A DNA stretch of 64,000 nucleotides from Neobacillus sp. SuZ13 (GTDB lineage Bacteria; Bacillota; Bacilli; Bacillales; Cytobacillaceae), in contig NZ_CP126107.1 of NCBI RefSeq assembly GCF_030123365.1, positions 4,797,501 to 4,861,500 of the forward strand. Direction: 5' to 3'. Position numbers and translations under genes: made by a program. The notes beneath the pieces are model-generated. The model had not been told where the DNA came from and ran no database searches. It saw only the letters and a list, made by a program, of their open reading frames with translations. Of the stretch, positions 7,827 through 17,801 are shown one piece after another. Position 1 is the stretch's first letter, and each line of letters starts with the position of its first letter.

Positions 7827-8645
7827 TCAAGGAAAACGTGGGAATTTCCCAAAGTCAGGCTTACGTTTTTCTTTAAAGGAATCGCGTCCTTCTTTAGCTT
7901 CATCTGTTGTATAGTAAAGCAGGGTTGCATCCCCAGCAAATTGTTGCAGTCCTGCTAAGCCGTCTGTATCTGCATTCATTGCTGCTTTCAAGAAGCGCAA
8001 GGCTGTAGGACTTTTCTCAAGAATTTCATTACACCACTGAATCGTTTCTTCTTCTACTTTTTCAAGTGGAACAACCGTATTAACTAAGCCCATATCAAGT
8101 GCTTCCTGGGCATTATATTGACGGCATAAGTACCAAATTTCACGAGCTTTTTTATGACCAATGATTCTTGCAAGATAACCAGAGCCATAGCCTGCATCAA
8201 AACTTCCTACCTTTGGTCCAGTTTGCCCAAACACCGCGTTATCAGCCGCAATCGTTAAGTCACAAACAACGTGAAGAACATGGCCGCCCCCTATCGCGTA
8301 TCCTTTTACCATCGCGATAACAGGTTTTGGAATCACACGGATCAGGCGTTGAAGGTCAAGGACATTTAGACGTGGAATCTGATCCTCCCCAACATATCCT
8401 CCATGGCCGCGTACACTTTGGTCTCCACCTGAACAAAATGCTTTATCTCCTGCACCGGTTAAGACAATAACCCCAATACTTGCATCATCGCGTGCATACG
8501 CGAATGCATCAATCAATTCAGAAACTGTTCTCGGTGTAAATGCATTATGTACATGTGGACGGTTAATGGTAATCTTAGCAATACCATTGGATGTTTCATA
8601 TAAGATTTCTTCATATTTGCGTCCTGCAATCCATTCTACTGTCAA
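7827..8645 (-). CDS. menB: 1,4-Dihydroxy-2-naphthoyl-CoA synthase MenB
   Basis: Crotonase-fold enzyme that closes the second ring of the naphthoquinone by Dieckmann-type condensation of OSB-CoA. FCSGGDQ, KGYAIGGGHVLHVVCDLTIA (oxyanion hole and CoA pocket) and the DAGYGSGYLAR segment are characteristic. The length of 272 residues is the family norm. The ATG lies 14 bases after the menH stop, with an AAGGAGGAG site. It is the fourth gene of menF-D-H-B. Confidence 0.96.
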   Translation of the reverse strand: MTVEWIAGRKYEEILYETSNGIAKITINRPHVHNAFTPRTVSELIDAFAYARDDASIGVIVLTGAGDKAFCSGGDQSVRGHGGYVGEDQIPRLNVLDLQRLIRVIPKPVIAMVKGYAIGGGHVLHVVCDLTIAADNAVFGQTGPKVGSFDAGYGSGYLARIIGHKKAREIWYLCRQYNAQEALDMGLVNTVVPLEKVEEETIQWCNEILEKSPTALRFLKAAMNADTDGLAGLQQFAGDATLLYYTTDEAKEGRDSFKEKRKPDFGKFPRFP

Positions 8646-8659
8646 TATAATCTCCTCCT

Positions 8660-9478
8660 TTATTTATTTACATTCGACAAAAAGTCACTTACTATTGTAC
8701 CAAACTTTTCAGGTTCTTCCACATGAATTGCATGACCACAGCCATCAATCACTACCCAGGAGCTATTTTTCATCTCCTTCATCATCTGTCTTGCAATCGC
8801 ACAAAACTTATGATCCTCTGCACCTGTTAACAATAAAACTTCACAAGTTAGTTCACTTAATCTACCCCACCAAGAGTATTGGGAACCCGTTCCCATCCCT
8901 AGCAAACTGTTGGTTAAACCAATGGGCGAATTTTTCAAACGCTGTTTCCTAATCTTTTTCTGAGTTTCCCATGGGAGGCGCTTCATGGTGGAAAAAAGGG
9001 GAATTTCTTCCCAATAATCCACAAACGCTATGATTCCCTGTTCTTGTATAAAGTTAGCAAGTTCGGCATCTTTCATACGGCGATGTTGTTTTTCGGACTC
9101 CATCGCCAGACCCGGAGAAGAACTTTCAAGTATCAATTTTCGGACTCGCCCTGGATACAAAAGGGCAAAGGTTAATGCAAGTCTACCACCCATGGAGTAA
9201 CCAAGAAGATCTACTTGCTCAATCCCCATTTGAACAAGGATCGTGTTTAAATCAGAAGCAGCGGCATCCATTTGATATCGATTTAGTGCTTCGGGAGACT
9301 CTGTTTTTCCATGTCCAATAATATCAGGGATAATCAACTTTGTTGACTTTCCCCAGCTTTCATGAAATGGAGCCCAAGTGGTAGAGTCCCCCGTAAAACC
9401 ATGAAGCAAAACAAGCGGAACAAGGCCGTCACCACAAACTTCGACATAGTAACGACTCTCATCGATAACGATATACAT
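8660..9478 (-). CDS. menH: SHCHC synthase MenH
   Basis: Alpha/beta hydrolase-fold enzyme that eliminates pyruvate from SEPHCHC to give SHCHC. Visible are the oxyanion strand LLHGFTGDSTTW, the nucleophile elbow GYSMGG (Ser), an acidic residue in GAEDHKF and the catalytic His in DGCGHAIHVEEP. The 272-residue protein directly abuts menD: the menD stop codon ends one base before the menH ATG, which indicates translational coupling. Confidence 0.93.
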   Translation of the reverse strand: MYIVIDESRYYVEVCGDGLVPLVLLHGFTGDSTTWAPFHESWGKSTKLIIPDIIGHGKTESPEALNRYQMDAAASDLNTILVQMGIEQVDLLGYSMGGRLALTFALLYPGRVRKLILESSSPGLAMESEKQHRRMKDAELANFIQEQGIIAFVDYWEEIPLFSTMKRLPWETQKKIRKQRLKNSPIGLTNSLLGMGTGSQYSWWGRLSELTCEVLLLTGAEDHKFCAIARQMMKEMKNSSWVVIDGCGHAIHVEEPEKFGTIVSDFLSNVNK

Positions 9479-11227
9479 TTATTGTTCACCTTTGACAAAG
9501 TTTGATATTTCCTGGGAAACATAACCCCAGAATTCGCGGTGTTCGTCACGATTCCTCTCTCTGTTTGTCACTATTTCGTATACATTTATCCCAGTCGAAT
9601 TGATGGATTTCCTCATTTCTGCTCCAAAATGATCCCAATCCTCAATCTTTATGTAATTACCATTAAACATTTTAACAGCATGCTCAAAATCAATTCCGAT
9701 CGGAGTGCCGAACAAAAGTTCAAAGTTTTTCGGATGCTCAGATTGCGGGAGGAAGGAGAAGATTCCGCCACCATTATTGTTGATTAGTATAATATTAATA
9801 TTTATATTGTACAGTTTTGCTGCAATCAGCCCATTCAAGTCATGGAAAAAGGTTAAATCACCTAGGACAAGGTACATGGAAGATGTGTTTAATGCAGCAC
9901 CCAGAGCCGTAGAAACAGTACCGTCGATCCCATTTGCCCCCCTATTTGCCATTAGTTTAATTGTTTTATGATTGCTAAGGAAAAAGCTATCTAGGTCGCG
10001 GATTGGCATACTATTTCCTACAAATAATGCAGCTCCTTCAGGGAGCATTTCCGCTAATTGATAGAACAGCTTGCCTTCACTTAAATCTGTTATATCGCTA
10101 AGCGATATCATTGTATCTTTTGATAGTTGGTTAACTCTTTTCCAAGCTGTTAGAAAATCGGCAGAAGATTTCTCAACTGTATATGTTTCTAGTTTCTCGC
10201 AGAATAACGTTTCATTACAGAAAATCATATTTGTTGATAATGATGCTGGATCACGCCAGCCACCGCCGCCATCAATTACATATTGTTCTACGTCTCCATT
10301 TTCTTTTATAAAAATTGTTAATGCTTTAGAAATGGGCATTGCTCCAAATCTAAGAATAACATCCGGCTTTAAAAAGGCTTTTGCATCGTCGTTTCTTAAA
10401 AAGGTATCATAGGCTTCAATGATATTCTCAAGGCTATGCTGCCCACTTCTTAACTGTGACAAGGGGTCAGCAATAATCGGGAAATTAAGTTTCTCAGCTA
10501 GCCGTGTTACAGCTTCAGGAAAAATATCATCGACAATATTTCCACAAACAATAATTCCTCTATTTGTTTTTGACAGTTTTCCGGCAATTTCTTTAAATTG
10601 TTCCTCCGCCATTGTTAAGTCACCAGTATGAACTTTCACATAGCCGTTCGGACGTTCACGAAGCTGGAAGAGTTCATCGTCCAGCTTAGGTACTAATGGT
10701 TCCCTAAAAGGAAAATTCAAATGGACAGGACCAGAAGGCGCACTTTTTGCAATGGCTACCGCTCGTGCACAAATAGTTCGAGCATAACGAATGATTTCAT
10801 CACTTTTTTCAGGTAAAGCCATTTCAGAAAACCATTTTACATGTTTCCCATATAAATGGATTTGATCGATTGCTTGTGGTGCACCTACTTCTCTGAGCTC
10901 ATGCGGCCGATCTGCCGTTAACACAATCAGAGGTACACGTGCATACCGCGCTTCAACAATTGCAGGGAAATAATTCGCTGCGGCCGTACCTGAAGTACAA
11001 AGGATTGCAACTGGCTTATTTAAAGACTTGGCTATTCCTAAAGCAAAAAAAGCAGCTGACCGTTCATCCACATGTATATGAACATTAAGATCCGGATGCT
11101 CTGCCATAATCATCGCCATTGGAGTGGACCGAGAACCAGGGCTGACAACCACATCGGTTACTCCCGTGAAGATAAGTTCTGAAACAATAGCTGCTATATA
11201 GGCTGTTAATGATTCTTGATGATCCAT
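9479..11227 (-). CDS. menD: SEPHCHC synthase MenD
   Basis: Thiamine-diphosphate enzyme that adds the succinate semialdehyde unit from 2-oxoglutarate to isochorismate. The N-terminal VSPGSRSTPM, the ThDP activating ERSAAFFALG, TSGTAAANYFPA and the ThDP/Mg motif GDLTFFHDLNG to INNNGGG are visible. The ATG at 11227 is the start: GGAGG lies 8 bases upstream, while the in-frame TTG at 11242 is inside that site. It begins 1 base after the menF stop. Confidence 0.95.
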   Translation of the reverse strand: MDHQESLTAYIAAIVSELIFTGVTDVVVSPGSRSTPMAMIMAEHPDLNVHIHVDERSAAFFALGIAKSLNKPVAILCTSGTAAANYFPAIVEARYARVPLIVLTADRPHELREVGAPQAIDQIHLYGKHVKWFSEMALPEKSDEIIRYARTICARAVAIAKSAPSGPVHLNFPFREPLVPKLDDELFQLRERPNGYVKVHTGDLTMAEEQFKEIAGKLSKTNRGIIVCGNIVDDIFPEAVTRLAEKLNFPIIADPLSQLRSGQHSLENIIEAYDTFLRNDDAKAFLKPDVILRFGAMPISKALTIFIKENGDVEQYVIDGGGGWRDPASLSTNMIFCNETLFCEKLETYTVEKSSADFLTAWKRVNQLSKDTMISLSDITDLSEGKLFYQLAEMLPEGAALFVGNSMPIRDLDSFFLSNHKTIKLMANRGANGIDGTVSTALGAALNTSSMYLVLGDLTFFHDLNGLIAAKLYNININIILINNNGGGIFSFLPQSEHPKNFELLFGTPIGIDFEHAVKMFNGNYIKIEDWDHFGAEMRKSINSTGINVYEIVTNRERNRDEHREFWGYVSQEISNFVKGEQ

Positions 11228-11228
11228 A

Positions 11229-12632
11229 TCAATTTCCTCCAAGAGCTCGGAGCATGGGTTTAAATTTCAAACTTGTCTCCAAATATTCACTTTCTGAGTC
11301 AGAATCTGCCACTACTCCACATCCTGCAAACAACGAAACTTCTTCCCCCTGAATGAGTCCAGAGCGAATGGAAACAGCAAATTCACCATTTTTCCTATAA
11401 TCCATCCAGCCTAATGGAGCAGCGTAGAAACCACGATCCAGTTGTTCTACTTCTCTAATCTTAACAACTGCTTCCTCCTTCGGAAGTCCACCCAAGGCTG
11501 GTGTTGGGTGCAGTCTTTCGACCAATAGCATCAGTGAAGCATCTTTATGACATTTTCCGACCACAGGGGTATACAAATGCTGAATATCTCTTATCTTCAT
11601 TAACTGTGGCTTTTTAGGCAAAATAATTTCTTGGCATGATTCTTCCAGAGCTTCTTTTATCATTTCCACCACAAAACCATGCTCTTTCAGGTTTTTTTGG
11701 TCATTTAATAACATCTGACCCAATTTTATGTCTTCCTCTTCTGTTTTGCCTCGTGAGATGGAACCAGCAAGACACGTTGAGTACACTTCATTTCCTTGCT
11801 TTTTCACTAGTCTTTCAGGGGAGGCGCCAATAAAACAATCACCATTTGATTCAAATGCAAAAATAAAGCTTTCATGCTGCTGCATATACAAATTATTTAG
11901 GACGTCCTCTGCCATAACTTGGTCGTCAAACACAAGCCTCAATTCACGAGCAAGCACAACCTTTTTTAGGCGACCATCTGTTAATTCCTTCACAACTCCA
12001 TCAACAGTTTTCTTCCACATCTCAGGTCCAATCTCTTTCATTTCCTGAAGTGCAGCAGCCGACTTTTTGGGGTCATATTGATGGAGAGCATTTAAAATTT
12101 CATTTCTCTCTTCGCTTACTTTTTTAAATAAGTAAGGATCCTCTTGAGGAGTACAAACTGTATTTGTTGTTAAAAACGTTTGACCATCAATAATACTCAA
12201 TAAATATTTCGGCAGATGGAACAAAGAATTTGCGTACTCCGACCAAAGGTCGGTTTTTTCTTTGTAAGGGTCAAACGAAAAGCCGCCGAACATGACTGGC
12301 CCTACACCCATTTCGGTATATGGATTAAAAATAAGGCTATCCCTTAAAAATTTTTCCCATTCTTTTTCAACATGAAAAAAGCGGTCAGAAGCCTGATCCG
12401 ACTGAATTTGTTTAGAAATCCCGAGTCCAATAAGTACAGTTTCATCCGTTGGGTCTTTCCAAAAGAATCGTTCACCGCGGAATTGTTCTTTTCCTATATT
12501 AAAAAATGATAGTGGGTTTATCGTGTCCATTTTATGAACTTCACTAATTAAAATGGGCCGGCCTAGTTCTTTTGCGCGTTTGACAGCCAAAAGACCTCGT
12601 TCCATTATTTCCAATTCTTGAATGGTAATCAA
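11229..12632 (-). CDS. menF: Isochorismate synthase MenF
   Basis: Chorismate-utilising enzyme giving isochorismate, the first menaquinone-specific step. The C-terminal half has the family motifs KVVLARE, FIGASPERL, TCLAGSISRG, HLYTPV, LHPTPALGG, and GWMDYRKNGEFAVSIRSG. The open frame extends to 12671, but the TTG at 12632 is preferred: GGAGGG lies 6 bases upstream, and the preceding residues (with three Cys and Gly) do not look like the family. It is the first gene of the operon. Confidence 0.93.
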   Translation of the reverse strand: MITIQELEIMERGLLAVKRAKELGRPILISEVHKMDTINPLSFFNIGKEQFRGERFFWKDPTDETVLIGLGISKQIQSDQASDRFFHVEKEWEKFLRDSLIFNPYTEMGVGPVMFGGFSFDPYKEKTDLWSEYANSLFHLPKYLLSIIDGQTFLTTNTVCTPQEDPYLFKKVSEERNEILNALHQYDPKKSAAALQEMKEIGPEMWKKTVDGVVKELTDGRLKKVVLARELRLVFDDQVMAEDVLNNLYMQQHESFIFAFESNGDCFIGASPERLVKKQGNEVYSTCLAGSISRGKTEEEDIKLGQMLLNDQKNLKEHGFVVEMIKEALEESCQEIILPKKPQLMKIRDIQHLYTPVVGKCHKDASLMLLVERLHPTPALGGLPKEEAVVKIREVEQLDRGFYAAPLGWMDYRKNGEFAVSIRSGLIQGEEVSLFAGCGVVADSDSESEYLETSLKFKPMLRALGGN

Positions 12633-12704
12633 ACAAATCCCTCCAAAACAGCCGAAATGACTGTTATCCATTCATATTAAAGCAATTTTTAGCATACTAC
12701 CTTC

Positions 12705-12733
12705 ATTGTAAAGAAGTCAGTAATACTTGTCAC
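12705..12733 (-). promoter_or_regulatory. Probable sigma-A promoter of menF operon
   Basis: On the minus strand GTGACA (12728-12733), a 17-base spacer and TACAAT (12705-12710), about 73 bases before the menF start. A second TATAAT lies at 12756-12761 without a good -35. Confidence 0.6.
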
Positions 12734-12888
12734 TAGCAAACCTGCTCCATTCCCTATTATATCTTAAGATTTCACCTAATTGATAAAATCAGCTCGATCA
12801 TTGATTTTTTCATTTTTATCATTTTCCCACCAACCATTCAATAATAATCAAACAGGTATAATCTTCTAGATTTGATAGGAAAAATTAA

Positions 12889-12917
12889 TTGACACTATTC
12901 CTTGAATTACATACACT
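12889..12917 (+). promoter_or_regulatory. Probable sigma-A promoter of menA
   Basis: A consensus TTGACA (12889-12894), 17-base spacer and TACACT (12912-12917), 80 bases before the menA ATG. The 12633-12996 gap holds only these divergent promoters; I see no gene in it. Confidence 0.75.
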
Positions 12918-12996
12918 TAGTTTTGGGCACGGCCCATTTTTACATCGAACCTAACCTTTTATATAGAGAAAGAAACTAAAAAAGGGAGAGAAGAAT

Positions 12997-13932
12997 ATGC
13001 AACCAACTATACAGAAGAATTCTGAACCTGTAGTTGAATCAAACCGCGGCTTTCAAGTATGGTGGCAAATGACCCGTCCTCATACATTAACTGCTGCATT
13101 CGTACCTGTTCTGCTTGGTACCGCCCTATCACTTAAACATGGGAACATTCATTTTGGTCTATTTTTTGCTATGCTTATAGCAAGTTTATTGATTCAAGCT
13201 GCAACCAATATGTTTAATGAATATTTCGATTTCAAGCGCGGGCTGGATACTGCTCAATCCGTTGGAATTGGTGGCACCATTGTCCGTGACGGAATAAAGC
13301 CAAAAACAGTCCTAAATCTAGCATTTGTCTTTTATGGAATTGCCTTATTATTAGGGATCTATATTTGTGCCAATAGCAGCTGGTGGTTAGCAGCTGTGGG
13401 GTTAATATGTATGGCCGTGGGGTATTTTTACACTGGAGGTCCTTTTCCGATTGCTTATACACCATTTGGTGAAATACTTTCCGGTTTCTTTATGGGAATG
13501 CTGATTATTTTAATCTCTTTCTTTATTCAAACTGGAACAGTCAGCACCACGAGTATTCTCGTCTCTGTTCCAAGTATGATATTGGTTGGAATGATTATGT
13601 TATCAAATAACATCCGGGACCTTGATGGCGACAAAGAAAACGGGCGTAAAACAGTGGCCATTCTATTAGGGAAAAAACGTGCCATTTACTTATTAACAGG
13701 GATGTTCACTTTTTCATTTCTTTGGGTCTTGGGACTTATCATTTTGGGTATTTTGCCAGTTTGGACAGCACTTGTGATCCTTAGTGCGCCAAAGGCTATT
13801 AAGGCAACTAAAGGCTTTATTAACAACACGATTCCAATTAAAATGGCACCAGCTATGAAAGCTACTGCACAAACAAATACTATATTTGGATTTTTATTAG
13901 CGATTGGAATATTTATTGGGCATTATCTATAA
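12997..13932 (+). CDS. menA: 1,4-Dihydroxy-2-naphthoate polyprenyltransferase MenA
   Basis: Integral membrane prenyltransferase (UbiA superfamily) attaching the polyprenyl chain to DHNA to form demethylmenaquinone. The two Asp-rich motifs that bind Mg-diphosphate are visible: NMFNEYFDFKRGLD and NNIRDLDGDKENGRKT. About eight or nine hydrophobic segments fill the 311 residues. The ATG has an AAAGGGAG site. It is divergent from menF, so all menaquinone genes except those for the final methylation and DHNA-CoA hydrolysis are in this window. Confidence 0.95.
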   Translation: MQPTIQKNSEPVVESNRGFQVWWQMTRPHTLTAAFVPVLLGTALSLKHGNIHFGLFFAMLIASLLIQAATNMFNEYFDFKRGLDTAQSVGIGGTIVRDGIKPKTVLNLAFVFYGIALLLGIYICANSSWWLAAVGLICMAVGYFYTGGPFPIAYTPFGEILSGFFMGMLIILISFFIQTGTVSTTSILVSVPSMILVGMIMLSNNIRDLDGDKENGRKTVAILLGKKRAIYLLTGMFTFSFLWVLGLIILGILPVWTALVILSAPKAIKATKGFINNTIPIKMAPAMKATAQTNTIFGFLLAIGIFIGHYL

Positions 13933-13934
13933 AA

Positions 13935-13965
13935 AAAGGCTTCTGCGATGGCAGAAGCTTTTTTT
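13935..13965. terminator. Bidirectional terminator between menA and glgP
   Basis: AAAAGGCTTCTGC, loop GATG, GCAGAAGCTTTTTTT. T-runs exist on both strands, so it serves the convergent menA and glgP genes; the glgP stop codon is at its edge. Confidence 0.85.
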
Positions 13966-16360
13966 AATGCATAGGCTTAATCCCCCATATATCATCAGCG
14001 TATTCCTTAATGGTGCGGTCGCTTGAAAAGTAACCTGCTTGGGCAATATTTCTCAAACTCATTTGCTGCCAACGTAATCGATCAGTAAATGTTTCACCAA
14101 TTGAACGCTGTATTTCCGCATAGGATGCAAAATCCTTTAAGACAAAATATTGATCATTTTCCTGAAGGAGCGAATCAAATATTGGTTCAAATTCATTATT
14201 AGCCCCAGGAAAAAATCCGTTAACAAGTTGATCTACTGCTTGACGAATCCGATAATCATGGTGGTAATATTCATCGGATTGATAGCCGCCGTACTGATAG
14301 TAGTTTAGAACCTCATCAGCCGTTAATCCAAACGTGAATATATTGTCATTACCGACTAATTCCCGAATTTCAATATTGGCACCATCTAGTGTTCCTACCG
14401 TTAATGCTCCATTTATCATAAATTTCATATTTCCTGTCCCGGAGGCTTCCTTACTTGCAGTAGAGATTTGTTCACTCACATCTGCTGCAGGGAAGATTTT
14501 TTCCGCAAGCGAAACACGATAATTTTCTAGAAAGATCACTTTCATTTTATCGCCGATTACTGGGTCATTGTTTACCTTTTCCGCAACAGAATTTATTAAT
14601 TTGATGATTTTCTTCGCATAGTAATAGCCTGGCGATGCTTTTGCACCAAAAATAAACACTCTAGGAACAACAGGGTAACTTGAATCTTCTTTGAGTCGAT
14701 TATACAGATGCATAATATGTAAAACATTTAAAAGCTGCCGCTTATACGCATGCAGGCGCTTTACTTGCACATCAAAAATAGCATTAGTATCCACCGCAGT
14801 TCCCGTTTTCTCGAGAATAACTTTCGCAAGTGTTTGTTTGTTTTCATTTTTTATTTTTAACAGTTGTTCCAAAAACGAAGGATCATTTTGATAATTAAGC
14901 AATTGGGAAAGTTCTGTTGCTTGATAGGTCCAATCGGAACCGATTGTTTCTGTAATGAATGAAGATAACTTTGGATTTGCTTTTAACAGCCAGCGCCGAT
15001 AGGCAATTCCATTTGTCTTATTGTTAAATTTCTCAGGAAACAGTTGATAAAATTGATTCATCTCACGCTTCTTTAAAATTTCTGTATGCAGTTTTGCCAC
15101 ACCATTAACACTAAAACTTCCAACAATGGCTAAATGAGCCATTTTCACATAATTGTCGGCTAGAATGGCGAGTTCCCTAATCCGATCCCAGTCCCCGGGA
15201 GTTTGTTCCCACAAATCCTTGCAAAATCTTTCATTGATTTCTTCTACAATCATATAAATCCTGGGAAGCAACGGTTGGAAAATATGTATCGGCCACTTCT
15301 CTAAAGCCTCAGACAATGTCGTATGATTCGTATAGGAAATGGTTTGTTTGGTAATATTCCATGCCTGTTCCCAATCATAGCCTTCTTCATCAAGCAGAAT
15401 CCTCATTAGTTCTGGAATGGCTAATACGGGGTGCGTATCATTGATATGAATACAGATATGTTCATGAAGTTGTTTCAAGCTGCTGTGCTGCTTTCGATAG
15501 GTCTTTAAAATAGATTGTATACTGGCAGATACTAAAAAGTATTGCTGTTTCAATCGTAAAATCTTTCCTTCATCATGGGTATCATCAGGATATAAAAACT
15601 CCGAGATCATTTCCGTTTCCCGCTTATATTTTAAGATATCCTTATGTAAGGGATATTGGGATGGTTCGGCATTCCAGAGTCTTAATGTATTAATTGTTTT
15701 TGATTGATACCCAATGACAGGCATATCGTGAGGCACAGCCGTAACCGTTTCAGTATTTAGATGATGGAAAACAAGACGGCCATTTTCCATCTTCGCTTCT
15801 ACTTTACCCCAAAAAGGAATTTTAATAGAACTGTCAGTTTTACGTATTTCCCAGACATTACCGTTTTTTAACCATTGCTCCGGTAATTCGACTTGATAGC
15901 CATCAACAATCTTTTGTTCAAATAAACCATGTTTATAACGAATTCCATGGCCATGGCCAGGTAGACTTAGTGAAGCTAATGAATCTAGAAAACAGGCGGC
16001 TAATCTTCCTAAGCCGCCATTTCCTAAGCCTGCATCTGCCTCAAATTCCTCTAGTTCACCTAAATCTATACCTAATTCCTTCAAACCAACTTGAACGGTT
16101 TCTTCCACACCGAGATTGATTAGATTTTGTCTAAGTAATTTCCCCAATAAATATTCAATGGAGAGATAATAAACCTGCTTTCCCTTTGCAGCTAGATGTT
16201 TCTCGTTTGTAGTAATCCAATCACCACTAACAAATTCACTAATCATCGTACCAAGTGTTTGATAATGGTCTCTGGCTGAGCTATCTGCGAAACTCTTTCC
16301 ACATACCATCTCAATCCTTTTTAGAAAGGTTTCTTTAAATTCGACCGCATTAGAAAACAT
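13964..16360 (-). CDS. glgP: Glycogen phosphorylase GlgP
   Basis: Pyridoxal-phosphate enzyme releasing glucose 1-phosphate from glycogen. The PLP-lysine segment EASGTGNMKFMINGALTVGT and the DGANIEI stretch are clear, as are GNGGLGRLAACFLDS and INDTHP. The start is the ATG at 16360, preceded by AAGGAGTG and matching the family N-terminus; the in-frame ATG at 16390 lies within glgA and has no such support. The protein is 798 residues. It is the last gene of glgBCDAP and overlaps glgA by 11 bases. Confidence 0.95.
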   Translation of the reverse strand: MFSNAVEFKETFLKRIEMVCGKSFADSSARDHYQTLGTMISEFVSGDWITTNEKHLAAKGKQVYYLSIEYLLGKLLRQNLINLGVEETVQVGLKELGIDLGELEEFEADAGLGNGGLGRLAACFLDSLASLSLPGHGHGIRYKHGLFEQKIVDGYQVELPEQWLKNGNVWEIRKTDSSIKIPFWGKVEAKMENGRLVFHHLNTETVTAVPHDMPVIGYQSKTINTLRLWNAEPSQYPLHKDILKYKRETEMISEFLYPDDTHDEGKILRLKQQYFLVSASIQSILKTYRKQHSSLKQLHEHICIHINDTHPVLAIPELMRILLDEEGYDWEQAWNITKQTISYTNHTTLSEALEKWPIHIFQPLLPRIYMIVEEINERFCKDLWEQTPGDWDRIRELAILADNYVKMAHLAIVGSFSVNGVAKLHTEILKKREMNQFYQLFPEKFNNKTNGIAYRRWLLKANPKLSSFITETIGSDWTYQATELSQLLNYQNDPSFLEQLLKIKNENKQTLAKVILEKTGTAVDTNAIFDVQVKRLHAYKRQLLNVLHIMHLYNRLKEDSSYPVVPRVFIFGAKASPGYYYAKKIIKLINSVAEKVNNDPVIGDKMKVIFLENYRVSLAEKIFPAADVSEQISTASKEASGTGNMKFMINGALTVGTLDGANIEIRELVGNDNIFTFGLTADEVLNYYQYGGYQSDEYYHHDYRIRQAVDQLVNGFFPGANNEFEPIFDSLLQENDQYFVLKDFASYAEIQRSIGETFTDRLRWQQMSLRNIAQAGYFSSDRTIKEYADDIWGIKPMH

Positions 16361-17801
16361 GTGTTTCACTCCTTGCAACGATCTCTGCATATAATTGATT
16401 ATAGCTATACGCTGACTGTGCCCAGCTATAATCCATTTCCATTGCTTGTTTTACAATGGAGTTCCACGATTTTGAATCATGGTAAACACTTAGAGCTCGT
16501 TTAATCGTATAGAGCATATCGTGGGCATTAAAATTGGAGAAGGAAAATCCGTTTCCTTTTCCTGTGAATTCGTTCCAAGAGTTTATTGTATCATTTAAAC
16601 CGCCTGTTTCCCTAACAATCGGGATAGCTCCATATTTCATTGCGATCAATTGTCCAAGCCCGCAAGGTTCAAATTGGGAAGGCATTAAAAACAAATCCGC
16701 AGCTGCATAAAGTTTATGGGCAAGCCCTTCATTGAAACCTGTATGAACTTTTAATTTTTCGGGATAGATCCGCGCCGCCTGTCTTAAATGTTCTTCGTAT
16801 TCATAATCCCCTGTACCCAAGACAATTACCTGGACGTCCTCTTGCAAAATTTCACGAAGTACACACTTAACTAAATCAAGGCCTTTTTGCCTTGTCAGTC
16901 GTGTAATCATCACTAATAAAGGTGTACGTGACGACTGAGGCAATCCAAAGTGATCTTGAATCTCACTTTTATTTATTGCCTTTTTCTGATGATGATTAAC
17001 CGTATAAGTTTGAAAAATTAATGGATCTTTAGCAGGATTATAGAAATCTTCATCAATCCCGTTTAGAATTCCAATCAGATCCTCTTTTCTTGCTCTTAAT
17101 AAACCATCTAATTTTTCACCATAAGCAGGTGTTTGAATTTCCTCTTTATAGGTTGGGCTTACTGTCGTAATTTTGTCCGCTGCGACAAGTGCACCCTTCA
17201 TATAATTAATATTTCCGAAAAACTCTAAGTGACCGGAATGAAAAGAATTATAATCCATTCCTAACAAATCTCCTAATACCTCTTTCGGAAAAATCCCTTG
17301 GAATTGCAGGTTGTGAATGGTAAACACCGTTCGTATGTGACCATATCCTTTTCGTTTATGATATTCTGTCCGTAAAAGGAAAGGAATCATTGCCGTATGC
17401 CAATCATGACAATGCAGCACATCGGGGTAAAAATTAAGCTCCGCGATTGTTTCTAAAACTGCTCTATTAAAATAAGCAAATCTTTCCCCATCATCAAAAT
17501 ATCCATATAAACCTTCTCGTTTGAAATAATATTCATTATCGACAAAATAGAAGGTTACTCCTTGATAGGTAAGTTCCTCTATTCCACAAAATTGATTTCT
17601 CCAGCCTACAGAAACGGTGAACTCCTTCACCTGTTTCATTTCACTCTTAAATTCATCTGCAATGGTTCCGTATTTTGGAAGAATGACTCTAACATCAGTT
17701 CCTAAACTCTTTAATTCTTTTGGAAGGGAACCTGCAACATCGGCTAATCCTCCCGATTTTGCAAATGGTCCACATTCCGAAACTGCAAATAGTACTTTCA
17801 C
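16350..17801 (-). CDS. glgA: Glycogen synthase GlgA
   Basis: GT5-family glucosyltransferase using ADP-glucose to extend alpha-1,4-glucan. The N-terminal KSGGLADVAGSLPKEL binds ADP-glucose, HDWHTAMIPFLL and TIHNLQFQG follow, and the C-terminal EPCGLGQLIAMKYGAIPIVRETGGL contains the catalytic Glu region. At 483 residues it is of normal length. Its ATG overlaps the glgD stop by 4 bases, indicating coupling. Confidence 0.96.
   Translation of the reverse strand: MKVLFAVSECGPFAKSGGLADVAGSLPKELKSLGTDVRVILPKYGTIADEFKSEMKQVKEFTVSVGWRNQFCGIEELTYQGVTFYFVDNEYYFKREGLYGYFDDGERFAYFNRAVLETIAELNFYPDVLHCHDWHTAMIPFLLRTEYHKRKGYGHIRTVFTIHNLQFQGIFPKEVLGDLLGMDYNSFHSGHLEFFGNINYMKGALVAADKITTVSPTYKEEIQTPAYGEKLDGLLRARKEDLIGILNGIDEDFYNPAKDPLIFQTYTVNHHQKKAINKSEIQDHFGLPQSSRTPLLVMITRLTRQKGLDLVKCVLREILQEDVQVIVLGTGDYEYEEHLRQAARIYPEKLKVHTGFNEGLAHKLYAAADLFLMPSQFEPCGLGQLIAMKYGAIPIVRETGGLNDTINSWNEFTGKGNGFSFSNFNAHDMLYTIKRALSVYHDSKSWNSIVKQAMEMDYSWAQSAYSYNQLYAEIVARSETHVF

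Noticed and set aside
11228..12671. Longer forms of menF, menD, glgP, glgC, glgB and luxS from upstream starts
   Set aside because: In each case the upstream start lies in or before the ribosome site or adds residues absent from the family; internal starts with good sites were chosen.
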